Made by a program: the position numbers and the translations under genes. A stretch of 27,771 bases of DNA from Priapulus caudatus (lineage: Eukaryota; Priapulida; Priapulimorpha; Priapulimorphida; Priapulidae): contig NW_014578112.1 of NCBI RefSeq assembly GCF_000485595.1, positions 16,740-44,510 on the forward strand, given 5' to 3'. Each line of letters begins with the position of its first letter. The stretch's first letter is position 1. Under the pieces are notes generated by a model. The model saw only the letters and a program-made list of their open reading frames with translations, made no database searches and was not told the DNA's origin. Positions 8,916-20,031 of this stretch are shown here, in pieces.

Positions 8916-10486
8916 CTAGATGTCAAATTGATATATTGACAATTGATTAATACTCTTAAATTTACACTATACAATTGTTGCATTGTGAGAGAAACAGAGT
9001 TTTGTAGACAGAGAAACATCAAAGATGCCCAAATAATAGCCGATAATTATTTTGTAATATGTAAAATCAGGAGTACTTGTTATCAATGTTACTATTAACA
9101 GGATCGACTGTGAGCAATGCGACACTTTTCACCAAGAGAACAAAGAGAAAATTTCTGGTTTACCCATGATACATTATGCATAACTGAAACGGGAGCTCAA
9201 GCGTTACCCTTAAACAATCAATCAACCCCATACTTAATCATTTTCTCCATACATAATTACAATTCAGGGAAATAGCCTAGAATACAGTAATGGGGAAAGC
9301 ACTATAAAAACTCTCTCACGTAAGGAATTTCCAGCTACATCACAAAGAGGGCATTCTTATGAAATTTGGCAGAGAATCTGGCAGTACAGAAGTGGGGGTT
9401 TTAATCACATTCTGGGTGTATTATTTATTACCATTGTGCTTTACCCGATCTAATATACCATCCTCGTACATATGTTCAAATCTTCTTTAGGTGCTAATCG
9501 TAGCAACCCCTTTACTTAACATTGATGCTCAACAATAGATTGTATTCACGCCACATTCCATTCTCTGCACAATTTACTATGCAATATTTTTTGCAGCTAT
9601 ATAACAATTTAATTTATTACCACGCACCATAAATTAATTATGTAAGGAATACATTGACAAATGATAATTGCACTACTCAATATACTGACTCATAAACATA
9701 GTCATATCAACTCATAATATATCCCTGGGATCCAATGATTACTTTGTACAATCAATGACATTATTCATTAAGTCAAGGAAATTAATATGTCATCAAAATG
9801 TTTTAGGAAATTCTGATAACCGCATTATGATCAGATTGTGGTGGTAGTTTTTTATATATTTTTAGTTGCAATTAATGTTGCAAATCTGTAAACTTGCAGA
9901 TGTGAAATGTAGCAGAGCTGGGTATATATATATAGTGAATCAATGCATGTTTTTACATTTCGTGTTGGAGCACCAGACCCTATCCCTATATGTGCATGTA
10001 TTACAGTTGCTTGATGGTGTACCCTTTCTATAGCCATGTACGTAGTGGTATAGGAGATGCTAGGTTAATCTGTACGTGATCTGTTGGTGGCACATAGGCT
10101 CATATATTTGTTTGGGGTTATATATATTACAGACGTTCATATTATGCTATAAAAGAGCATTTATTTGTCTTTGCGAATGATCTGCAAGTATCTTTGGTTT
10201 TTGTTATATGTTCATTATGTTATAAGAGGCATGTGCATCAAGAGCATCAAGAGCATCATGTGCATGTGCATCTCTATTATGTACTCTTGATGTGCATGTG
10301 TATATTGAATTAATTGTTATGCAGGGTTACTGAGACTGAAATCAGCATTGCAATCAGAAAATGTGGATGGAGTAGGAAGGGGTAAGCAAGGTTTGCTGTG
10401 CGACTTTAAACTCATGTAATTATGGTGTCGCTGTTCTGATTGTGAAGGAATATCAAATTCCAAGTAACGTAGAATTTACGACTTAC
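8916..10486. other. 1.57-kb intron, nothing recognised
   Basis: This separates Ig 6 from Ig 7 on the minus strand. The phases on both sides fit direct splicing. It contains short simple repeats: TA near 9930, and GCATCAAGA/GCATGT near 10230-10290. No exon, RNA gene or transposon was identified. Confidence 0.5.
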
Positions 10487-11238
10487 GCCCGACGAAAAGA
10501 CTGAGCGACTTTGATTCCGAGTTGGTTCCAGTCATCCTGCACCTGTAAGTGCCAGCATCCCTCATCTGCACGTTGAGCAGACGCAGAGTGTAGTTGCTTC
10601 GCTGCTCGCCAATGACACTGACGAGTATGCGGAAGCGACGGTCAGACGTCATGCGCCGCGTGCCCTCTGACAGCTGCACCACACCCGAGCTCGTCACTCT
10701 CTCCCAGGCAACCTTCACCGGATAACATATGAGATTTTGTTTATTTCAAAGTTCTGCTTTCCACACTACGGCAAAGGATAGATTCGACTATTTCTAGATT
10801 GTACACACACACACGCACGCACGTCCGCACGCAACTACACAATTAAGCACTCACACGTACGAACACACATGCACTATATATATATATACTACATATCTAT
10901 ATTATTATTACTACCGTCAGTTAGGAAAATAAAAAAGAGTCTGGAAATCTACTACAATACTTCCAATATTAACACATACAAATATTCGAGCAACTTTTTT
11001 GGTTAAATTTAATTGCCACATTATATACAGTACGTGTATGGAATATTTTTAGCACATAAACAATAGACAAAACATGCTACTATGTAACTTTGAGGGAGGG
11101 GGATCACGCAGCTATATAACACCTAGCTTACAGTGGTTCCTTCTGATAGTCCTGAAGCTATGCACCACATCGCTATGATGTCTCCAGGAATGGCTGTCAC
11201 ATCGTCACTAATGGACGTGATTTTTGCTCCAACTGTAC
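10487..11238 (-). CDS. Ig domain 6, N-half and C-half exons
   Basis: Exons are 11238-11132 (107 bp) and 10712-10487 (226 bp). The N-half has ISDDVTAIPGDIIAMWCIAS, with a Trp just before the first Cys; the intron is phase 0 (ACT|GTAAGC). The C-half has VAWERVTSSG (fold Trp), NYTLRLLNVQ and DAGTYRCRMTGTNS (second Cys), ending in phase 1 at GGGC|GTAAGT. The C-half acceptor (GTGAAG) has a poor pyrimidine tract and was chosen because it gives phase 0 and aligns with the other modules. Confidence 0.82.
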
Positions 11239-11535
11239 CTACACATAACATTCAATAATAATGTTTTACAATGCAACTAACACATTATGTACATCTTTTA
11301 CATTATATTAGTCAAAATGCTGCCAACATTGTAATATATGTAATATAATTTAAATTACGTTTTTTATTGAATATTTATCATTATCCTTTTCATTACAATT
11401 TACATATATTCCAATATATTACATGCACTTTATTACTCATTTATCACTAATTACGTACACACGTTACTACTATTGTATTACATTTATATGAGGTAATGCC
11501 GTTAAAAAACTTTTTTATTTTGACATTGGCCATAC
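11239..11535. other. Intron between Ig 5 and Ig 6
   Basis: AT-rich intron; no further feature was seen. Confidence 0.6.
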
Positions 11536-12145
11536 CTCTTACAGACAGCTCTGTAGTTTTTGACACAGAACCAAATGGCGTTATAGTCACACAACGATAT
11601 GTTCCACTGTCCTCATTATCAACGCTGGACATCGATAGCCGGAACACAGTGGTCGAGTCTTGGTTTCTCACACCGATCGCTACACGTTTGTCCTCCGTGC
11701 TCACCAATCCACCAATCGTGAGGGTTTCAGATCTACTCCCAATACTCAGCTTTTCCCAAGACACCTAGAGAAAACGCGTGTGTGTGTACACGCGTACACA
11801 ATACACACACGCTCAGACACGCAGACATGCACGCATGCGTATACGCGTAGACACCCATACATTTATAGTACCTAGTCTTTTGTATTAGACATAAAGAAAG
11901 CTATACGTACGTGCATGTACGAGCATTTGTGGAAAATTTCATATCACATATATATGTATATATGTGTGGTATGTTTACGAATAGACAAGATACTTAAATA
12001 AAATAGGGTAAACTAAACTTGCACATATAACTTACAGTACTGGAACCTAGGTTAGTGACAGTACACTCCATGGAAACATCAGTGCCAGCATTTACGGTCT
12101 GGTCGCCTGTGATATCTGTTATCTCCATCGATGTAATCGGATCTT
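11536..12145 (-). CDS. Ig domain 5, N-half and C-half exons
   Basis: Exons are 12145-12036 (110 bp) and 11764-11536 (229 bp). The N-half reads ITDITGDQTVNAGTDVSMEC and TVTNLGSST, then a phase-0 donor ACT|GTAAGT. The C-half starts VSWEKLSIGS and carries VFRLSMSSVDNEDSGTYRC. It ends in phase 1. This is the first Ig on the left side of the 8.8-kb interval. Its N-half takes in a phase-1 codon, so an upstream exon must exist: either Ig 4 or an unseen signal-peptide exon. Confidence 0.87.
11765..12035. other. Intron within Ig 5, with CA/CG simple repeat
   Basis: It contains a purine-pyrimidine alternating stretch of GTGTGTACACGCG type at about 11776-11850 and TATA tracts near 11950. Nothing coding was recognised. 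Confidence 0.6.
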
Positions 12146-12230
12146 CTGTTGTAAAGCAAACATCACTCACATACCTATATCGGCAGGGAAAGCTAGCATC
12201 GAGATTTCACAGCAACAATGAATAATAATG

Positions 12231-12575
12231 AATAGGCGAACGTTGATAAGTCAATAGACTTTTGGCTAAAATCAAACATAATTATAAATAGAATTATTAT
12301 TATACGTCTGAATTAAGAAGAATAAAGCAAAATAAAATAATTGAAGCAGATCGTCATGATAAAATTACAGCATATAATATCATATGAACAGGCGAACAAT
12401 ACAATGAATACTATACAATGAATAGGCGAACGTTGATAAGTCAATAGACTTTTGGCTAAAATCAAACATAATTATAAATAGAATTATTATTATACGTCTG
12501 AATTAAGAAGAATAAAGCAAAATAAAATAATTGAAGCAGATCGTCATGATAAAATTACAGCATATAATATCATAT
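12231..12575. repeat. Perfect 155-bp direct duplication, period 190
   Basis: Bases 12231-12385 recur without an observed difference at 12421-12575. The 35-bp spacer contains a partial echo of the unit start (AACAGGCGAAC). Identity without indels contrasts with the noisy duplications elsewhere and suggests a recent real event. Confidence 0.9.
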
Positions 12576-13603
12576 AATATAAATAATAGTCAAGATGCCA
12601 CAAAAAACAGTAGAGATAGTTTGATAAAAAAGAAAGTGCAAGTGCATACATAATTGTACGGATACACGCAATACCAAAATTAACAATGTGTACATAGTTG
12701 ACATGCATATGCAAATCAGGAATAATTTCACCAATGAGGCTAGATCACATAGCTATTAATGGCTGTAGGTATGGTAAATTTTTTATTTTTAACTGCTTAA
12801 TATGGCTGAACATTGTAGCAGAAAAACCGATTTCCGTAGGGTCTTCAACAAGGTAAATGTCTTCAGTCCATAATGACTATATGTGTAAAATAAAAGACTA
12901 CTAATAAATGCACTTAAAAAGTCTAATATGTCAAAAAGTCTGGCTGCTATCTGTCGGGTGCAGGGTTAGTTAGGCATTTGTGAATTCATCATCATCAATC
13001 ATGCTTTCCTCTGCGAGCTCATGATCAGCAGGCCTTTCACATAACCATGAATATTATGTTTGTTATTATATGCATATGAGAGTATATACACATGCTCCAT
13101 ATATAACTTAATATTATTTCAAGAGCTCATATGTTATCCTGTATGTCCTGTACCGATGAAAATAAGGTTACTTACTTACTTACTAACTACAGCTATAGGT
13201 AAAAAACACGCAGCGAAACGGTAGTAATTTACACAGCAATCAACCCTGATCCCGCTGCGGATAAATATGTCTCTGTACACATCATTGCCCATGATCACTT
13301 CCCTTGATCCTTCACCCCCCACGATCCTTCCGGTGCTTTTCTATTGTTGTCACAGACTCGTCTAAGCACGTGGCATCGCTTCGCAGTAGCTGTCACGCAA
13401 TTAACGACAGTGATCTTCCAGGGACATAAGAAGAACCAGTTATTAGCTGTTAGGTGGAAATTGACGGCTAAGGCCTTATACACTCCGATCTAGTAGTTTT
13501 CCAGTCAGTCACTTCGTAAAGATTTGCGTTCGTACATGCGCGTCAGATGTCAACGCTATTTACCTCTTATATTTATTGTGTTTAAAAATCGATTTTCGCA
13601 AAA
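12576..13603. other. Region upstream of the C1GALT1-like gene
   Basis: This holds the presumed promoter and 5' UTR of the plus-strand gene. It also includes a TTAC x 4 run at 13168-13183, which resembles the microsatellite tail of a retroposon; this is weak evidence. No TATA or initiator element could be assigned with confidence and no minus-strand exon was convincing. Confidence 0.4.
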
Positions 13604-14286
13604 ATGAGCACATATCCAACAAAGAAGATTTCATATACCAAACTGTTCCTCAGCCTCTTGTGTTTAGCAGCGATGGGATTATACATAAGTGCTTATTATC
13701 AACCCGTGATTTACACGGGAGCTGCACCGGACGTGGACTACCCCGCCTTAAAGGCAGACGCACTCACTTCGAACAGGACAGTGCTACAGAAAAGACCGGC
13801 GGGTAGAAAGAACTTTGCAAATAAGACACGCGTAACACCGAGGGGAGACGACCCGCACCTCGCGCAGTTAGGCGACGGCTGGAGTGTCGGCGACGCGCAC
13901 GATACATCGACAGAGATAGAGACTACGGACGCGAACGGCGACACGAAAGCTGGCGGCGCAACGCGCGGCGAGCGGCGTCCGTGGCGTCTGCTCTGCTGGG
14001 TGCTGACGATGCCGGAGAATCTGCTCACACGCACGCAGTACGTGCGCGACACGTGGGCGCGCCGCTGCGACAAGACCGTCTACTTCAGCTCCAAAGAGAA
14101 CGCCGAATTTCCGACGATAGGGTTGGACACGGGAGACGGGCACCACGCGTTTCAGGCGCAGAAGGCAAAAGCTGCGTGGAGTTACGTCGAGAAACACTTC
14201 ATCAATGACTTTGACTTCTTCTACAAGAGGCGGGGTGGGGAGGGGGGGGGGATGATGACGATACGTACGCAGTCATCGAGAATCTC

Positions 14287-14336
<50 letters not shown>

Positions 14337-17300
14337 TACTACAGTATATTACATGATGGAAACGTTCGTGGACATATGATATAAAAAGTTACTGTGCATA
14401 TGATGAAAATATGATGGACATGTCAAATGTGAATAGCTAGCATATGATCAGAACTGCATAAAACTGCGTTTCATGCTTGCTCGGATGACAACGATCTATC
14501 AGTCAATCAGACAGAAAAATCGATATGTGAGAGTATATAGGCACAGGTTCACCAAAAGCTAATATTGGCCCTACTTTTATCTAGGCAATTTCTTTCGGAC
14601 AAACATCCAGAGAGACCAGAGTACTATGGACATATATTCAAGCATCCATCGCGAAACGTCACGTACATGAGCGGCGGACCAGGGTTTATCCTAACACGAA
14701 AGTCTGTGAAGCTTCTCAACCAAGCAATAACAGGTAAATATATATATATATATATATATATGGGCAATTCCAAGCAAACATGGACAAGACACCAAAAAAT
14801 AAAATCTATGTCACAACTTTCTTTCCACTTCTAAGTTATAGCTAACATATGAAAGTAAACAGAAATCAACCTTTTTTAAGGGTTCTGCGTCGCATTGTGC
14901 AAAGGCAGACCTGTTTTCCCAAACTGTTCTTAGACGCATTAAAAGTGAGCATGCCAAGGAGATTTCTTCTAAGTTGTATATTTTTTCCATAAAAGATTCT
15001 TCCATCAAAAGTTTAATATGTTTGATTAGTACCATGACCCATCTGTTACAATCCAAAATAAATTCCAAGTTGCCTCTTCCATTCAAGCCATACAGTGAGT
15101 GTACCTGTTAAAGCTTCAATGTGGTGTAATGCGACTGACCGAAAGATGATTTGTTTTCAATTATAGCAAAAATCCACTGATTATTTTATTGGCATTTCAA
15201 ATATATGCTTCTACACCTAATACCAAGTCTGAAATGACTAAGGAATTGAAAGCTTTAGTCAGCATTATTTAATAACGAGCCAACAAGAATTGTAATGCGA
15301 CTAACCGGTAATGCGACTGACCAGTGTACCGTAATGCGACTGACCAAATCTGATTTCAAGAAGAGGATGCAAAGAGATCAGCAAAGCCAGAGATCTTAGT
15401 CATGACTAAATAGAGGACAGCAGAGGTATGGACAGCTGCAGAGATGTCACTAATGAATGGATAGAGGGCAGCATTGTTTTATAAACCTACCCAGTACCCA
15501 CAATGCACTTCTACAAAGCAGATGGTTATAATATAAGCACATGTTTTGTGCTAGTCACAGTAGGCAGTTTTGAACACTCCTGTTTTCACTTGTTTGTAAA
15601 GAAAAAGACACAGGTAAGTAAATACAGGGTTCCCACTCAAATGGTTAGCTTAAATTTAAGGACGTTCATGGATTTGCACGAGCTTTGGAGGACCTTCCAT
15701 CACACGTGAAGATTGTGTCCTTGTGGTCCGATGGCCTGCGGTCACAGTTCAAGAACAAGTTTGTAGCTGCAGCAATTAAAGATCTTGAGAAAAAGCATGA
15801 TGTCAAAATCAAATGGTCTTTCTTTGCAACGTCACATGGAAAGGGGCCTGTTGATGGAATTGGGGGTGCAGCAAAGAGGTTTGTGTGGGATTCTGTAAGA
15901 TTGCGGAAGCATAGCGTCAGAAATGCAGCAACCTTTGCAAGTGCTGCATCCAACATGCCCAAGGGCAAGGTACATGAACTTACAGCAGCTGACATCAATG
16001 CAAGAAATAAGAATCTTGACCTAGATGCGACCTTTGAAAAAGCTAAACAAATCAAAGACATTGCACAGAAGCATTTCATCCAGGTTGAAGATGGCGAAGT
16101 TGTAGCCTCCCTCATAACTGCTGATGGATATGAGCACACACAAGTAGAGGCAGAGCACACAGGCAGTAATGAAAAAGCAAGTGAGCAGGATGTGGACAAC
16201 ACTGTTGATGAACATGTAGGCCTAAACGTTGGTCAGTGGTGTGTCGTGAAATATGATGGTGAAGTGTATCCAGGTGAAGTCATGGAGATTGGTGGTCAAG
16301 GAGATTTCCGTGTGTCTGTCATGCATCGAGCAGGTCAAAACTGGAAATGGCCAAATCCAAAGGATGACAAAACTTTTCACTTGAAGCAGCAAGTAGTTCG
16401 CATCATTAAAGAACCTATGATAGCCAACAACCGTGGTCACTTCAAATTCGCACACCACTTTTAAATTTATTCCCAAAACTTGGAATATCAGGGTTATGTT
16501 TAAAACCTGTTTAAAGTTTTAAAATCTGTTTTTAATCAGTTTGAATTAATTGGCAATTTATTCTAAATTTCATGTTCGAGTTATATACCAAAATGTGATG
16601 CACCAAAGATATAAAATTACAACCATATACCGGAATCTGGAAACTTTCAAAAAGCAGCCAAAACTGTTCTGAGAGTTAGCCTACGTGTATGTGTAGAAAA
16701 TACATATTTTGACCTTGTCAATAGCATTTTTAAGAGATAACCTGTGCTGAAGTCAGTCTAAATGTTATTTCCTCATCTCTGTGCATTTGTTTAAGATGTT
16801 TACAACGAATAATTCCATTTTTGTCAAAAGAGAACATACATGTGGCTCCATATAGTGATGGCTTAATTGATGGACAAACCGTAATGCGACTGACCGTAAT
16901 GCGACTAACCAGGGTTTTTCTATCCACAAAGGATACATTTAAGTTGCTTACCAAATGTAAATACCTTATTTGAGACTTCTGTGTGAAGGTCATGTGTTGC
17001 ATGTAATAAAACTGGTAAAAGTGTTTTGGTTTGAGGAAACTTTTGAATTGTGATAAGTGGATTTTTTGCCATGCCTTTTTCGCGTAATGCGACTGACCGA
17101 TTTTTACGATGTCATGGCGTTCACAGTACAAAGCATGCAACATTTCCAATAGCATTACTTTAAAGCTTTGGGTGTCAAGTTGAAATCAGTGTATAAACTT
17201 GACAGAAAGACTCACCCTTGTAAAACTGATACCACCAAATTATAGAATTGGCACATAAAAGTGTAATGCGACTGACCATGGAATTGCCCATATATATATA

Positions 17301-18008
17301 TATCTGTACAATCCGGGGTTAAAACGGAGGAATAACTGGAAATACATATGTAATGCTTAATTCTTCTTAGTAAAAAAACAGAATCCAGAAAGTTGTGCTT
17401 CGAAATGCCAAGTATGTTCGAAACAACACGTCATCCTTTGAGATTTTCGCTTAACGTATTTACGCATTCGTTTAATACTAACATAATTAATTTGGTTTCT
17501 CGCTTAGATCACCCAGAATGCATACCGGATGGACGTGGGGAGGACTGGAAGGTGGGGAAATGCTTGTCGACGGTGGGCGGCTATGCTGTCGACACGAGGG
17601 ATGAACAGGGCAGAGACCGATTCATGGTGTTTGACCTGAAGCGCCACGTAACAGGTGCATATCCGACCTGGTACAGGAAATTCAACGGCAGCCCAGTGAT
17701 AAATGTAAGTGTAATCTCGCGATGATAAATGGATTTGAATGCGGATTGACTAAAATTTCTGACGCAATGACGATATGCACGCAAAACTCGTTTCTATTCA
17801 CTCAAAGTAAGTGATTGTATTTTTTCAGGGGAAGAAATGCTGTGCACGGTACCCTATCAGCTTTCATTATGTGAGAGGATTGGACATATTGACATATGAA
17901 TGGTTCTTCTACAGTCAACGCGTTACCAGCTTCACCGGGAATCACAAAAATGATCGTGCAAAGTTTAGCTCAGCGATGACGTCATCATCCCACACAATTA
18001 AGGATTGA
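13604..18008 (+). CDS. C1GALT1-like core-1 beta-1,3-galactosyltransferase, four exons, frame broken in exon 1
   Basis: By family knowledge this type II Golgi enzyme transfers Gal from UDP-Gal to GalNAc-Ser/Thr, making core-1 O-glycan. Exons are 13604-14288, 14585-14733, 17508-17704 and 17829-18008, all GT-AG. The start AAAATGA gives a short cytosolic tail, a membrane anchor at residues 14-30 (LFLSLLCLAAMGLYISA), a long stem to about residue 122, then the catalytic domain: WRLLCWVLTMPENLL, RDTWARRC, FSSKENAEFPTIGL, the Asp-rich DDDTY, YMSGGPGFILT, EDWKVGKC, CCARYPISFHYV. Without the G-rich insertion the protein is about 396 residues, near the 363 of vertebrate C1GALT1. Exon 1 carries a 20-23-bp G-rich insertion (14228-14250) between FFYK and DDDTY. 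It shifts the frame, and the exon then fails to give the phase that exon 2 needs. This is either a sequence error or inactivation. Which C1GALT1 paralogue it is cannot be said. Confidence 0.88.
14228..14250 (+). other. G-rich frame-breaking tract in a coding exon
   Basis: The tract has four G-runs of 2, 4, 4 and 9 bases, and continues into the G of the next codon. It lies between the Lys codon of FFYK and the Asp codons of the metal-binding motif. The exon is 685 bp, whereas phase 2 at its donor needs a length of 3n+2. Four closely spaced G-runs also make it a candidate quadruplex-forming sequence. Confidence 0.8.
14289..14334 (+). repeat. (AT)n directly at the exon 1 donor
   Basis: The GT of the donor opens an AT dinucleotide run of about 44 bp, so the +3 to +6 donor positions are ATAT. 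This is a microsatellite at the splice site. Confidence 0.85.
15126..17277 (+). repeat. Eight direct copies of GTAATGCGACTGACC inside the transposon
   Basis: Copies start at 15126, 15292, 15308, 15331, 16881, 16896, 17084 and 17263. Those at 15292 and 16896 have CTAACC instead of CTGACC. All are on the same strand, four on each side of the ORF, and the last lies one base inside the right inverted repeat. Clustered short repeats near transposon ends are commonly transposase binding sites; that role is inferred here. Confidence 0.9.
15661..16464 (+). CDS. Transposase-like protein, C-terminal half
   Basis: The frame is open from 15649, after a TAG at 15646, to the TAA ending at 16464. It shows VSLWSDGLRSQFKNKF, then WSFFATSHGKGPVDGIGGAAK, a pattern I recall from uncharacterised repeat-encoded animal proteins with an RNase H/DDE-like core; the Asp of SDG and the HGKG..DG segment would be core residues. 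The C-terminus (GQWCVVKYDGEVYPGEVMEI with WKWPNPKDD) looks like a small SH3/Tudor-like barrel. No ATG fits the start. An upstream open stretch ending TQ|GTAAGT at 15613 is phase-compatible with an acceptor at 15660, but the intron would be only 47 bp. The N-terminal half was not found. Confidence 0.7.
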   Translation, partial: DVHGFARALEDLPSHVKIVSLWSDGLRSQFKNKFVAAAIKDLEKKHDVKIKWSFFATSHGKGPVDGIGGAAKRFVWDSVRLRKHSVRNAATFASAASNMPKGKVHELTAADINARNKNLDLDATFEKAKQIKDIAQKHFIQVEDGEVVASLITADGYEHTQVEAEHTGSNEKASEQDVDNTVDEHVGLNVGQWCVVKYDGEVYPGEVMEIGGQGDFRVSVMHRAGQNWKWPNPKDDKTFHLKQQVVRIIKEPMIANNRGHFKFAHHF

Positions 18009-18296
18009 TGATGATCACTGTATACAGGAAGTGTTGAAGATATAATTCACTTGCAATTGTACATTGCAGTGGAGAATAATTCAGAGATCCATATACAGAG
18101 TCGTGGTACCCTTTATATATGTGGTTGAAATAGGCAAGCCTGTCAATGTTACACGTCCTACGAGGAGCCGTCATTAAATTACTGAAAACCAATCCAAACC
18201 AAAGACATAAATTACAACTACATGTAAATCATATGCCTTTTTTCTATAGTAACTACAGAACGTTGCTCAATCAACATGACTAAAATAATCTATAGC

Positions 18297-18302
18297 AATA
18301 AA
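18297..18302 (+). terminator. Candidate poly(A) signal of the C1GALT1-like gene
   Basis: AATAAA lies 289 bases after the stop codon on the coding strand. No other support is available. Confidence 0.4.
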
Positions 18303-20031
18303 AATTAAATATAAATATTCGAGAGGAAATTCCTATAAGCAAGTGCAGGCCAATATAGCCAAGTCTATGATAATTTCTTGTTTTCAACTGACCTAGCATT
18401 TCAGGGTGGATACGCAATTTCATTCACTATTCGCTAGACAAATATAGTGTAATAATATATGCGTACCGGGCAATTAAGTTAACGAAGCAATGCGATCGGA
18501 GGATTACGATGGGTGAGTCAGCTTATTACAAAACAAGAAATCACATAAGCACGGCATTGTATACATTGACTACTAACACGACAAACGAGTGCAGTATACT
18601 GGTGTTAGGTGCGAGTGTGTGTTTGCTACGTCTGCTTTATATTTACCGGCTCCACGATCAGGTATGACAGCCAAGTCCTCTTGTAAGCTTGAATCTCGCG
18701 ATCCTGCACAATTAAACATCGTCATGCACATTCATCGCAACCAACCAGCGAGTATAAATGTAATTAATGTATAATAATCGTACAACTGTAAGTGGGAACG
18801 CATGCAGCACAAGTTATTCATACACATGCGCATAATCCCAATCGACGATATACATAAAACTAACACCTCGGATGCAAATGATCTGAATTAATGAGGCATA
18901 AAATATACGGTGATATGTCATTGTTTGAACAGTACCCATCATTAACTGACATTTAAACTGAATAAATACCCAGATATAATGTCTCACGCTTCACATGGCC
19001 TGGTGCAGTGCTTAGTTTAGTCAAATATTTTCAGTATTTCAGTCCACTATGATACGTACGTCACACATACAGCTGTAGTATCACTCGTTATTCTGGATAG
19101 TGTGTTTGAATAAGAGCGGAGTCTTTTTTGTTATAAATATTTGTGTGATAGAATAAAATTGTATTATCAAAAATATGCGTCACTTTTCATATATAAGTAT
19201 TATTGTAATAAAAATGTAGTTAAAATAACATTACCGAAACTTTTTACCACCTTTAATTATGCCCGTCTTCATAGTGAATCGACAGATATATTGACACGAA
19301 ATTGCAAAGCTATAGGGTAAAAAACTATATTCATTTCTCATATGAAAAACATGATTGTTAAAAAACAATTTCTCAATAGATCTTGTAAAATATATAGATG
19401 AAATATTCCATTTATGCGTTTTCACACTTGAAATCTAATTCCTGTACTTTCGAACTTGGGATTACAACAGCCCACTGAGCACATATTTATATACTCGTAG
19501 ATCGAGTGTAGATATTTTTACGCTATAACCATGTATAAATAATATGAACACTGACTGGCGTCTATAACTATTGCTGACAGCGGACCGCAGTGCCAATTTG
19601 TACACAGCCGCACATTTTTTCCTGAAAATAAATACAGAAAATGATCACAGATCCCCAACCTGAAAGCCTCATCCCATATTATATGCAATCAAGTATGGCA
19701 TGCCCAACTCATTTTGCATACATGCACCAACGGTTACTACTTAGCAGTACATTCACCCGGTTACTACTTAGCAGTACATTCACCCGGTTACTACTTAGCA
19801 GTACATTCACCCGGTTACTACTTAGCAGTACATTCACCCGTTTATAGAGCAACAAAACTCGCAGAACGCACAGTGCCTAGGTATAGCAACTTAATTAGTT
19901 CCTTCCACCGAATAAAATAAATCATTTTCAGTCCATGGGAGACTTATTGTCATAGCGAATATGCACCGGTCACATAAGCCACACATCCCCACCCATGGGT
20001 GCTATCTGGTGGACAGCCCCAAACAACTTAC
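18303..20031. other. Non-coding stretch, nothing recognised apart from a minisatellite
   Basis: AT-rich sequence lies downstream of the galactosyltransferase gene. Apart from the 27-bp tandem repeat at 19731-19838, no exon, RNA gene or transposon was identified on either strand. Confidence 0.5.
19731..19838. repeat. 27-bp minisatellite, four perfect copies
   Basis: The unit begins CGGTTACTACTTAGCAGTAC and ends ATTCACC, repeated head to tail four times without a difference. Because 27 is a multiple of three, frames through it stay open (LLLSSTFTR repeats), but there is no sign of a gene. Confidence 0.95.

Larger units (their letters stand above)
14761..17290. mobile_element. 2.53-kb DNA transposon in intron 2 of the C1GALT1-like gene
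   Basis: The ends TGGGCAATTCCA (14761-14772) and TGGAATTGCCCA (17279-17290) form a perfect 12-bp inverted repeat. Both are flanked by TA dinucleotide tracts, consistent with insertion into a TA repeat; the exact target duplication is therefore ambiguous. The interior has a transposase-like ORF (15661-16464) and eight copies of a 15-bp repeat. The superfamily was not identified. The element is probably non-autonomous or decayed, since only part of a transposase can be read. Confidence 0.85.

Noticed and set aside
12600-12720. Hydrophobic Met-starting stretch on the minus strand (MYTLLILVLRVSVQ) as a signal-peptide exon for Ig 5
   Set aside because: The only phase-compatible donor (C|GTGTATCC) is weak and the stretch lies in AT-rich sequence where hydrophobic frames are common.
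13738-14197. Minus-strand open frames opposite galactosyltransferase exon 1
   Set aside because: Shadow frames caused by the GC-rich coding exon; the plus strand has clear family motifs.
14811-15086. Minus-strand open frame at the left end of the transposon
   Set aside because: No domain pattern, no partner frame, and no link to the transposase-like ORF.
16730-17155. A 141-codon minus-strand open frame at the right end of the transposon
   Set aside because: It runs through the 15-bp repeats, shows no recognised motif and lies opposite the 3' flank of the transposase-like ORF; more likely chance.
19641-19920. Plus-strand frames with LLLSSTFTR or GYYLAVHSP repeats
   Set aside because: Produced by the 27-bp minisatellite; no start context, splice sites or neighbours support a protein.
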